64,000 bases of DNA from Pardosa pseudoannulata (lineage: Eukaryota; Arthropoda; Arachnida; Araneae; Lycosidae): positions 78,274,186 through 78,338,185 of the forward strand of contig CM063501.1 of the NCBI GenBank assembly GCA_032207245.1. Direction: 5' to 3'. Position numbers and translations under genes: made by a program. The notes beneath the pieces are model-generated. The model had not been told where the DNA came from. It saw only the letters and a list, made by a program, of their open reading frames with translations, and ran no database searches. Shown in pieces: positions 1 to 11,722 of this stretch; the stretch's first letter is position 1, and each line of letters starts with the position of its first letter.

Positions 1-198
1 TTAAGTAGGTTGCAGCTATAACCGTCATGGCGCTAGCGGACTCTAGACACTAAGTAATGGGACGATGGCGGTTAGTTTTACTCTTTCTGCTTAAATAAAC
101 TTAATTTTGATTAATTCAGAACCTTTAAGTAGGTTGCAGCTATAACCGTCATGGCGCTAGCGGACTCTAGACACTAAGTAATGGGACGATGGCGGTTA
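1..198. repeat. Direct duplication of a 74 bp imperfect palindrome
   Basis: Bases 1-74 and 125-198 are essentially identical and are separated by about 50 bp. Each copy begins ttaagtaggttgcagc and carries imperfect inverted ends: tataaccgtcat near the left and gatggcggtta near the right. The motif gcagctata-ccgt recurs in the 330 bp repeats just downstream, so these may belong to one family. The first copy starts at base 1, so the array may extend outside the window. Confidence 0.8.
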
Positions 199-272
199 TA
201 ACAGCAAAAATTTAAAAACATAAATGATAGGTTTAATGATTTAAATAAATATTTTTTTGTGTGTGGAGCAAA

Positions 273-600
273 GTATTTTTGGGAGTTTTACACGAAATGT
301 TAGTTCATAATCAAACAAAAATAAATAAATGACAAAAACATTTATTATAATTTCATAATTATTACAGATTATTTTCCGTGTAGAAAACGAACAGGCGGAA
401 AAAGAAATTCAACTTAAACACTTGTTTCCAAAACGTGACACTAGGCTTTTTCATATACTCCGGTAAATGAACATTTGTGCCTCTATAGCCGTAGTGTCTA
501 AAAAGGATCTTTTCGTTTTAAACGGCTATTGCCATCATGCCACATAGTGAATTTCGCTTTGACGGCTATAGACGCATGTGTCCGTCAACGTGTTAAGAAA
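273..600. repeat. Copy 1 of a diverged ~330 bp direct repeat
   Basis: It aligns along its length with 778-1088, an offset of about 505 bp. Both start gtatttttgggagttttacac and end gtgtccgtcaac-tgtta. Each holds the dyad tatagccgt ... acggctat ... gacggctata in its right half. The copies differ by many substitutions and small indels, so the duplication is old. No coding potential is seen. Confidence 0.75.
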
Positions 601-777
601 GTTTATTTTTCACTCTGTATCAGTAGATGGATTCACAGATAAAACTTCTCCGAAAATAATCACCCCCCTCAACCAAAGATATGTAAATTCTATTTTACAT
701 ATTTCACATTTACAAGATTGGTAAATTATATTCCTAACATAATTCATTGAAATCCCAAATATTTAGATTTGAAAAAT

Positions 778-1088
778 GTATTTTTGGGAGTTTTACACTA
801 AGTGTTACTTTATAATCAAAAAAAAATAAATAAATGGCGAAAAATATTATAATTTTATAATTATTATACATTATTTTCGGTGAGGAAAACGGAATTCAAC
901 CCAAAAACTTGCTTCCAAAACGTAACACTAGCCTTCTACTTGCACGCCGGTAATGCACATTTGTGCAGCTATAGCCGTAGTGTCTAAAAACGACCATTTC
1001 GTTTTGGACGGCTATTGCTGTCATACCGCATAATGAATTTTGGTTTGACGGCTATAGATGCAAGTGTCCGTCAACATGTTAAAAAACG
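778..1088. repeat. Copy 2 of the diverged ~330 bp direct repeat
   Basis: Partner of 273-600. The gcagctatagccgt and gacggctatag motifs are kept while the AT-rich flanks have drifted. The 175 bp between the copies shows nothing recognisable. Confidence 0.75.
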
Positions 1089-1727
1089 TTACTTATGTAA
1101 TATGCAATTTTAGCTTGATATATATTCTTGCTAAACGAGCATTCGTATGTGGAGTTTAAGCTTCTATGACGTCACTGCGAAATGGAGAGCTGCTTTTATT
1201 TCAATACTGAGCGATAATGAGTTTTAATGGCTGTGACAAATAAAAATGTTTTTCTCTCATAAATATGTTGAAAGTTGAATGAAAATTTCCAATGCTTTCG
1301 CACTTAGTATTAAGTATTAATTTTTTTTCTCATTTTTGGCTTTCAAAACCGAAATTGAGATCTTGACAAAGAATGACTGAAACATAGATTTGAGAACTGA
1401 ATCCACAATATAGATTTGAGAACTTAATCCACAATATAGATTTAAGAGGTTTCCTTTTTCATTCATGTTATAAAGACTTTCTTTTATGTTAGCTACAAAT
1501 GGATCTATTATTCCCATTTTTAAATGCCTGGGATCTTCTTCAGTTTAGAATTCAATCTTAGATACTACTTGTTTCTCTAAGAAAGTCCCTAAGATTAAAA
1601 AATAATAATAAAATGCATAATTGAACCTAAATTTTGCTATTTTCTATTTTGTAATATTAATGTTAATGAAATTTTTTGGGAGTTGTGTGGCAGCTTACAA
1701 CACATAATCATCCGTTTTCTTTACGGA
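1089..1727. other. AT-rich unique DNA, no gene seen
   Basis: No convincing open frame. The minus-strand frame at 1317-1517 is short and unrecognised. The only point of note is a perfect TGACGTCA octamer at 1167-1174, the CREB/ATF consensus. One such site may be chance. Confidence 0.6.
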
Positions 1728-1786
1728 ACATCAAACATTTTTCACGGACCACTGGTGGTCCATGGACCACTATTTGACGACGGGTG
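1728..1786 (-). mobile_element. Possible hAT terminal fragment
   Basis: Read on the minus strand, the segment starts CACCCGTCGTCAAATAGTGG and continues with nested GGTCC/GGACC palindromes. This resembles the ends of many animal hAT elements, which open CAGNGGTNNTCAAA and are followed by ggtccgcggaccacc-type blocks. No matching second terminus or 8 bp target duplication was found, so it is a relic at best. Confidence 0.35.
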
Positions 1787-1998
1787 TTCTAGATCAAAGA
1801 TCCGAAACGGTGATTATACAGTCCCCCATTGGATGCTGGATTCTTTCAGAGATGGACATTAGAGAGTTCAGAGGCAAACAGGGAACATTAAGATAATTTT
1901 AGGGGGTGGACGTACATACATATCGGGGAAATTAATAAAATACTTTAAAAATACCTTCTGTTTCATAAGTAATTATTTTACCTTAAATTTTTATGATA

Positions 1999-2087
1999 TT
2001 AACACATTGTACGTGGGACACGTACTAGTACGCTTCCTGACGATTGATACATGAGCGCGGGTCACGTACTAGTACGGGTTAGTGTAA
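1999..2087. mobile_element. Possible short TTAA-type MITE with nested palindromes
   Basis: The left side reads TTAA-CACATTGTACG and the right side ends GGGTTAGTG-TAA, giving imperfect inverted ends next to a TTAA on the left only. Inside are two copies of the perfect 12 bp palindrome cgtactagtacg at 2021-2032 and 2065-2076. TTAA with CAC-like ends suggests a piggyBac-type miniature element. The right target site is imperfect, so this is tentative. Confidence 0.3.
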
Positions 2088-2617
2088 CAACATAGTTTTT
2101 TTTGTGGGTACAAAAATAACTGTATATACAGGAAAATGAAAACGAATGTTCTTGTCTACAACATAGATTTTCGAAAAATTTAGACAAATAAAAACTAGTT
2201 TTTTGATCAGTCGATGCGACTAATGTAAAACTAAATAATTTTCGATCTGTTAAGATTCAACTGAATAACTAAATCTACTAGCAAAACGACCATTCCCGGT
2301 ACAATTCCGCTGCGAAATGTACCCGCACATAATATGTTAACAAACTGGATTACATACAAATGCCTCAACCATCTCATTATTTTTCCTTTTATTATATATT
2401 CTTTTTTGTTTACTTTTAAATTTTTAATAAAAAATCTTTTACTGCACTTGATGGTCATTTTAATTAATTTCTAATTTGTAATTCTTAATAAATAAACTGA
2501 CAAACATTTAAAATGCAACAATATTTTAATAGTTGTTATATAAACTATTATTGAAGGGATTAAAAATTTTTCTTGCAAAGGAGACGGAGTCCTAAAATAG
2601 ATGAAAACCTCTGTTTT
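2088..2617. other. AT-rich unique DNA, no gene seen
   Basis: No recognisable gene, RNA or repeat. A 75-residue minus-strand frame at 2231-2458 has no family features and is probably chance. Confidence 0.55.
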
Positions 2618-5600
2618 ATACTAACAGATTAGGAAAACTTATCAGATTTTTAACATTTATAGAGCAAATAAAAGGTGGTACAGGTAAAACTTTATTCGTC
2701 TTCAGGTTTTGTTTTTAGAATTCTTTCAAAGCAAAATGGCATGTCTTCTATTCCTTTACTTTGAAAACTAATGTAGTTTCTTAGAAATAATTTCTTTTAA
2801 CAGGATTACAGTAATTTCAAATAAAGCTCCCTTTTCAAAAGGAATTAAATTAAATCACTCAAGAATAACTTATCAGGGATTTTAACTCCTTTTTACTTAA
2901 CGTTTTTTAGAAACAGTAAAAATCGTTGAGATTTTTTTGTCTTAGTCTTATGTAAGTACTAAGTACTGAAGTTTTTTATTTGTTTTTATGGTTCTTCGCT
3001 CTTACTTCTGTGTTCAGGAAAGATAATAACAAAATTTGTTCCGAGGAGCAAAGTTATGTTTTATTTTCAATCATACATTTGGTTGTGCAATTTTTAAACT
3101 AATATGCAAATTATATTAAGTCACCTTTTTTTCAGAATTAAGCTTTCTGATTCTCTTAACTAGAAACATTAACAGGTGCATCAAGTATAAGATTTTTAAA
3201 AATTTATAAGGTTAACAAAAGGTGAGGAACAAACATTATTCGTCTTCCTATTCAGCTTTTAGAATTCTTTCAAAGCAGAATAGAACATGACACATTTATT
3301 TATTTTTAAATTTAATGCTGGTTCTAGGAAATACATTTTCTTCAACAGAATTACAGTACGGTCAAATGTTTTCCGCTTTTCAAAATAAATTCATTTAAGT
3401 CACTCGATAGTGACGTTCCAAGGATTTGAACTCTATCCTGTTTCTTAGAAAGAGTAAAAAAATGCAATTTATTGTATCTAATTATTATGTGAGTGCTAAA
3501 CACTAAACTTCAGCCATTAATCTTTTCTTAAAATTATGTTTTTGTTCTATGTTTTCAATCATATATTTTGTTTTGTAATTTTAAAACTTGTATGCAAGTT
3601 ATACTAAAAGTTCGCTTTTTTTTTCAAATTTAAGTTTTTTACTCTCTTAACTATAGGCACGAACAGATAGACTAATTATTAGTTTTGAAAAATTCATAGG
3701 GTAACAGATGGGATGAAAAAATAATTATTTTTCTTCCTAGTCAGCTTTTAGAATTCTTTCAAAGTAGAATAAAACGTGTCATATTTATTTAGTTTTAAAT
3801 CTAATGATGGTTATAGGAAATACATTTTCTGCAACAGCATTACAGTACTGTAAAAGTTTTTCCTATTTTCAAAAGGAATTAATTAAATCACTCGACAGTG
3901 ACCTTCCATGGATTTGAACTCCTTTTTCCTTCCTGTTTTTAAAATACAGTAAAAAGCGTTTTAATTTTTTTTGTCATATTCGTAATGGAGTGCAAAATAC
4001 AGAATTTCTCTATCTTTTTCTTTCTCTTGTTTGATTCTTCGATTTTACATCTGTGCTTTGAAACAAAAATAATAAAATTTGTTCCAAGAAGCAAAATTAT
4101 GTTTTATTTTCAATCATATATTTGTTTGTGCATTTTTAAAACTTATACGCAAATTATACTAAAATGTCACCTTTTTTTTCAGAATTAAGCTTTCTGATTC
4201 TCTTAACTAGAAACATTAACAGGTGCATCAAGTATAAGATTTTTAAAAATTTATAAGGTTAACAAAAGGGGCTGAAAAAAATTATTACTCTGCCTGTTCA
4301 GCTTTTAGAATTCTTTCAAGGCAGAATAGAACGTGGCACATTTATTTAGTTTTAAATCTAATGATGGTTCTAGGAAATACATTTTCTTTAATAGAATTAC
4401 AGTAAGGTCAAATTTTTTCCGCTTTTCAAAAGGAATTCATTTAAATCACTCGACAGTGACGTTCCACGTATTTGAACTCCTTCCTTCCTGTTTTTTAGAA
4501 ATAATAAAATAAATTGAAATTTTTTTTAACAAATTATAATGTGAGTGCTAAACACTAAATTTCAGCCACTAAATTTTTCTTAAAATTATGATTTAATTTA
4601 TGTTTTGGTTTTATGTTTTCAATCATACATTTTGTTTTGTAATTTTAAAACTTGTATGCAAGTTATACTAAAAGTTCGCTTTTTCTTCAAATTTAAGTTT
4701 TTTAACTCTCTTAACTATAGGCACAAAGAGATAGATTAATTATTAGTTTTTAAAAATTCATAGGGTAACAAATGGGGTGAAAAAGTAATTATTCTTCTAC
4801 CTGATCTACTTTTAGAATTCTTTCAAAACAGAATAGAACGTGACACATTTATTTAGTTTCAAATCTAATGTTGTTTCTAGGAAATACATTTTCTGCAACA
4901 GGATTACAGTACGGTAAATTTTTTTCCTATTTTCAAAAGAAATTAATTTAAATCATTCGACAGTAACTTTCCACTGATTTGAACTCCTTTTTCCTTCCTG
5001 TTTTTTAGAAACAGTAAGAAACATTGCAATTTATTTTATCTTGTTATTATGTGAGTGCTAAACACTGAATTTCAGCCATTAATCTTTTCTTAAAATTATG
5101 TTTTTGTTCTATGTTTTCAATCATATATTTTGTTTTGTAATTTTAAAACTTGTATGCAAATTATACTAAAAGTTCGCTTTTTCTTCAAATTTAAGTTTTT
5201 TAACTCTCTTAACTATAGGCACCAAAAGATAGATTAATTATTAGTTTTTAAAAATTCTTAGAGATACAAATAGGGTGAAAAAATAATTATTCCTCTACCT
5301 GATCTGCTTTTAGAATTTTTTCGAAGCAGAATAGAACATGACACATTTACTTAGTTTTAAATCTAATGTTGGTTCAAGGAAATACATTTTCTTCAACAGG
5401 ATTAAAGTAAGGTAAATATTTTTCCTCTTTTCAAAAGGAATTAATTTAAATCTCTCGACAGTGGACATTCCACAGATTTGAACTCCTTTTTCCTTCCTGT
5501 TTTTAAAATACAGTAAAAAGCGTTTTAATTTTTTTTGTCATATTCGTAATGGAGTGCAAAATACAGAATTTCTCTATCTTTTTCTTTCTCTTGTTTGATT

Positions 5601-8600
5601 CTTCGATTTTACATCTGTGCTTTGAAACAAAAATAATAAAATTTGTTCCGAGGAGCAAAGTTATGTTTTATTTTCAATCATACATTTGGTTGTGCAATTT
5701 TTAAACTAATATGCAAATTATATTAAGTCACCTTTTTTTCAAAATTAAGCTTTCTGACTCTCCTTAATAGAAGCATTAACAGATGCATTAATTATTAGAT
5801 TTTAAAAAATTTATAAGGTTAACAAAAGGTGAGGAAGAAACATTATTCGTCTTCCTATTCAGCTTTTAGAATTCTTTCAAAGCAGAATAGAACGTGACAC
5901 ATTTATTTATTTTTAAATCTAATGCTGGTTCTAGGAAATACATTTTCTTCAACAGAATTACAGTACGGTCAAATGTTTTCCGCTTTTCAAAATAAATTCA
6001 TTTAAATCACTCGACAGTGACGTTCCACGGATTTGAACTCTTTCCTGTTTTTTTAGAAACAGTAGAAAAATTTACTTTATCTGATTATTATGTGAGGGCT
6101 AAGCACTGAATTTCAGCCATTAATTTTTTCTTAAAATTATGTTTTTATACTAAGTTAGTTCGCTTTTTTTCAAATTTAATTTTTTTTACTCTCTTAACTA
6201 TAGGTACTAACAGATAGATTAATTATTAGTTTTTAAAAATTCATAGGGTACCAGATGGGGTGAAAAAATAATTATTTCTCTTCTTATTCAGCTTTTAGAA
6301 TTCTTTCAAAGTAGAATAAAACGTGTTATATTTATTTAGTTTCAAATCTAATGTTGTTTCTAGGAAATACATTTTCTGCAACAGGATTACAGTACTGTAA
6401 AAGTTTTTCCTATTTTCAAAAGGAATTAATTTTAATCACTCGACAGTGCCCTTTCACGTATTTGGACTCATTTTTCTTTCCTATTTTTTAGAAACAGTGA
6501 AAAGCACTGCAATTTATTTTATTTAGTTATTATGTGAGTGCTAAACACTGAATTTCAGCCACTAATTTTTTCTTAAAATTATGTTTTATTTTCAATCATA
6601 AATTTTGTTTTGTAAGTTTAAACCTAATATGCAAATTATATTAAATGTTCACCTTTTTTTCCAGAATTAAGCTTTCCGACTCTCTTAACTAGAAACATTA
6701 ACAGATGCAGCAATTATTAGATTTTTTAAAAATTCATAAGGTTAACAAAAGGGGCTGAAAAAAACGTTATTACTTTCCCTGTTCAGCTTTTAGAATTCTT
6801 TCAAAGCAGAATAGAACGTGACACATTTATTTAGTTTTAAATCTAATGTTGGTTCAAGGAAATACATTTTCTTCAACAGGATTAAAGTAAGGTAAATATT
6901 TTTCCTCTTTTCAAAAGGAATTAATTTAAATCTCTCGACAGTGGACATTCCACAGATTTGAGCTCCTTTTTCCTTCCCGTTTTTAAAATACAGTAAAAAG
7001 CGTTTTAATTTTTTTTGTCATATTCGTAATGGAGTGCAAAATACAGAATTTCTCTATCTTTTTCTTTCTCTTGTTTGATTCTTCGATTTTACATCTGTGC
7101 TTTGAAACAAAAATAATAAAATTTGTTCCAAGAAGCAAAATTATGTTTTATTTTCAATCATATATTTGTTTGTGCATTTTTAAAACTTATACGCAAATTA
7201 TACTAAAATGTCACCTTTTTTTCAAAATTAATTATTTCAACTGTCTTAACTAGAAGCATTAACAGATGAAACAATTATTAGATTTTTAAAAATTTATAAG
7301 GTTAACAAAATGTGAGGAATAAGACATTATTCCTCGTCCTAGTCAGCTTTTAGAATTCTTTCAAAACAGAATAGAACGTGGCACATTTATTTAGTTTCAA
7401 ATCTAATGTTGGTTCTAAGAAATACATTTACTTCAACAGGATTACAGTACTGTAAAAGTTTTTCCTATTTTCAAAAGGAATTAATTTTAATCACTCGACA
7501 GTGACCTCCCATGGATTTGGACTCCTTCCTTCCTGTTTTTTAGTAATAGTAATAGAAATAGCAATTTCTTTTGTCAAATTATTATGTGAGTGCTAGACAC
7601 TAAACTTTAGCCACTAAATTTTTCTTAAAATTATGTTTTTATTTATTTTTTGGTTTTATGTTTTCAATCATACATTTTGTTTTGATGCAAATTATACTAA
7701 AAGTTCGCTTTTTCTTCAAATTTAAGTTTTTTAACTCTCTTAACTATAGGCACCAAAAGATAGATTAATTATTAGTTTTTAAAAATTCTTAGAGATACAA
7801 ATAGGGTGAAAAAATAATTATTCCTCTACCTGATCTGCTTTTAGAATTCTTTCAAAACAGAATAGAACGTGGCACATTTACTTAGTTTTAAATCTAATGT
7901 TGGTTCTAAGAAATACATTTTCTTGAACAAGATTACAGTAAGGTAAAACTTTTTTTAAATAGGAATTAATTTAAATTACTCGACATTCCTTCCACGTATT
8001 TGGACTCCTTTTTCTTTCTTATTTTTTAGAAACAGTGAAAAACATTGCAATTTATTTTATTTAGTTATTATGTTAGTGCTAAACACTGAATTTCAGCCAC
8101 TAATTTTTTCTTAAAATTATGTTTTATTTTCAATCATAAATTTTGTTTTGTAAGTTTAAACCTAATATGCAAATTATATTAAATGTTCACCTTTTTTTCC
8201 AGAATTACGCTTTTCGACTCTCTTAACTAGAAGCATTAACAGATACATTAATTATTAGATTTTTTAAAATTCATAAGGTTAACAAAAGGGGCTGAAAAAA
8301 ACGTTATTACTCTTCCTGTTCAGCTTTTAGAATTCTTTCAAAGCAGAATAGATCGTGACACATTTATTTAGTTGTAAATCTAATGCTGGTTCTAGGAAAT
8401 ACATTTTCTTTAACAGGATTAGAGTAAGGTCAATTTTTTTCCTCTTTTCAAATGGAATTAATTTAAATCAATCTACAGGGATGTTCCATGGATTTGAACT
8501 CTTTTTACCTTCCTGTTTTTAAAAACCAGTAAAAAGCGTAGTAATTTTTTTTTTCGTCACATTTTTAATGGAGTGCAAAATACTGAATTTCTCTATCTTT

Positions 8601-11180
8601 CTTTTTCTCTGATTTGATTCTTCGGTTTTACTTCTGTGCTCTGGAATGAAAATAATAAAATTTGTTCCGAGGAGCAAAATTATGTTTTATTATTAATCAT
8701 ATATTTTGTTTTGTAACTTTAAAACTAATATGCAAATTATACTAAAAGTTCACCTTTTTTTCAAAATTAATCTTTCCAACTGTCTTAACTAGAAGCATTA
8801 ACAGATGAAACAATTATTAGATTTTTAAAAATTTATAAGGTTAACTAAAGGTGAGGAAAAAACATTATTCGTCTTCCTATTCAGCTTTTGAATTATTTCA
8901 AAGCAGAATAGAACGTGACACATTTATTTAGTTTTAAATCTAATGCTGGTTTTAGGAAATACATTTTCTTTAACAGGATTATAGTAAGGTCAAATTTTTT
9001 TCCACTTTTCAAAAGGAATTCATTTAAATCAGCGACAGAGACATTCAACGGATTTGAACTCTTTCCTGTTTTTTAGAAACAGTAAAAAAATTAATTCATC
9101 TGATTACTATTTGATGACTAAGCACTGAATTTCAGCCATTAAATTTTTCCTAAATATGTGTTTTTATACTAAGTTAGTTCGCTTTTTTTCAAATTTTAGT
9201 TTTTTATTCTCTTAAATATAGGCACTAACACATAAAATAATTATTAGTTTTTAAAAATTCATAGGGTAACAAAGGGGGTGAAAAAATAATTATTTCTCTT
9301 CCTATTCAGCTTTTAGAATTCTTTTAAAGTAGAATAGAACGTGTCATATTTATTTAGTTTCAAATCTAATGTTGGTTCTAGGAAATACATCTTCTTCAAC
9401 AGGTTTACAGTAAGGTAAAAGTTTTCCTATTTTCAAAAGGAATTAATTTAAATTACTCGACAGTGTCCTTCCACGTATTTGGACTCCTTTTTCTTTCCTA
9501 TTTTATAGAAACAGTGAAAAGCATTACAATTTATTTTATTTAGTTATTATGTTAGTGCTAAACACTGAATTTCAGCCACTAATTTTTTTATAAAATTATG
9601 TTTTATTTTCAATGATACATTTTGTTTAGTAAGTTAAACATAATATGCAAATTATATTAAAAGTTAACTTTTTTTTTAAATTAAGCTTTCCGACTCTCTT
9701 AACTAGAAACATTAACAGATGCAGCAATTATTAAATTTTTAAAAATTCATAAGGTTACAAATGGGGCTGAAAAAAACGTTATTACTTTTCCTGTTCAACT
9801 TTTAGAATTCTTTCAAAGCAGAATAGAACGTGACACATTTATTTAGTTTTAAATCTAATGCTGGTTCTAGGAAATACATTTTTTTTAACAGGATTACAGT
9901 AAGGTCAAATTTTTTCCGCTTTTCAAAAGGAATTCATTTAAATCACCGACAGTGACATTCCACGGATTTGAACTCTTTCCTGTTTTTTAGAAACAGTAAA
10001 AAAATTTACTTTATCTGATTATTATGTGAGGGCTAAACACTGAATTTCAGCCATTAATTTTTTCTTAAAATTATGTTTTTATGTTTTTGTTTTATGTTTT
10101 CAATCATACATTTTGTTTTGTAATTTTAAAACTTGTAAGCTAATTATACTAAAAGTTCTCTTTTTTTCAAATTTAATTTTTTTTACTCTCTTAACTATAG
10201 GTACTAACAGATAGATTAATTATTAGTTTTTAAAAATTCATAGGGTACCAGATGGGGTGAAAAAATAATTATTTTTCTTTCTGATCTGCTTTTAGAATTT
10301 TTAGAATTTGCAAAGCAGAATAGAACGTGACACATTTATTTAGTTTTAAATCTAATGATGGTTCTAGGAAATACATTTTCTTTAACAGAATTACAGTAAG
10401 GTCAAATTGTTTCCCTTTTCAAAAGAAATTCATTTAAATCACTCGACAGTGACGTTCCACGTATTTGAACTCCTTCCTTCCTGTTTTTTAGAAACAGTAA
10501 AAGAAATTGCAATTTTTTTTATCAAATTATTATGTGAGTGCTAAACACTAAATTTCAGCCACTAATTTTTTCTTAAAATTATGTTTTTAATTTATGTTTT
10601 TATGTTTTTGTTTTATGTTTTCAATCATACATTTTGTTTTGTAATTTTAAAACTAGTATGCAAATTATACTAAAAGTTCGCTTTATTTCAGATTTAATTT
10701 CTCTTAACTGCAGACACTAACAAATGCGTTAATTATTAGTTTTTAAAAATTCATAGGGTAACAAAAGAGGTGAAAAAAGATCTATTTCTTTGCCTGATTT
10801 GCTTTCATAATTCTGTCGTAAGCAGAATAGAATGTGACACATTTATTCAGTTTTAAATTTAATGTTGGTTCTAGGAAATACGTTTTCTTCTACAGGATTA
10901 CAGTAAAGTCAAATTTTTTCCTCTTTTCAAAAGGAATTAATTTAAATCACTCGACAGTGACCTTCCACGGGTTTGGACTCCTTTTATCTTCCTGTTTCTT
11001 AGAAACAGCAAAAATCATTACAATTTATTTTATCTAATTATTATGTAAGTGCTAAACACTGAATTTCAGCCGCTAATTTTTTATCAATCATACATTTTGT
11101 TTTGTAATTTCAAAATTAATATGCAAATTATACTAAAAGTTCATTATTTTTTCAAATACAAGATTTTTTTACTTTCTTAA
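2618..11180. repeat. Tandem array family A, left part, trimeric higher-order repeat
   Basis: Units of 424-561 bp are recognised by the anchor tagaattctttcaaagcaga near 2716, 3260, 3749, 4306, 4812, 5310, 5867, 6296, 6790, 7350, 7841, 8328, 8889, 9313, 9801, 10300 and 10808. Each unit also carries cactcgacagtgac, gagtgctaaacactgaat and cactaacagatg blocks. Spacing follows a short / about 490 / about 557 pattern. Every third unit holds an extra segment with gttccgaggagcaaa and a gttccaagaagcaaa variant. The block starting atggagtgcaaaatacag recurs at 3985, 5549, 7029 and 8568, so the higher-order period is 1.48-1.56 kb. The 67-74 residue frames repeated at 3985 and 7029 are by-products of this. 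Confidence 0.93.

Positions 11181-11722
<542 letters not shown>

Noticed and set aside
3985..7253. Two nearly identical 67-74 residue frames (3985 and 7029) as a duplicated small gene
   Set aside because: They are the same segment of the family A higher-order repeat; other copies (5549, 8568) have stops or changes and there is no sign of codon constraint.
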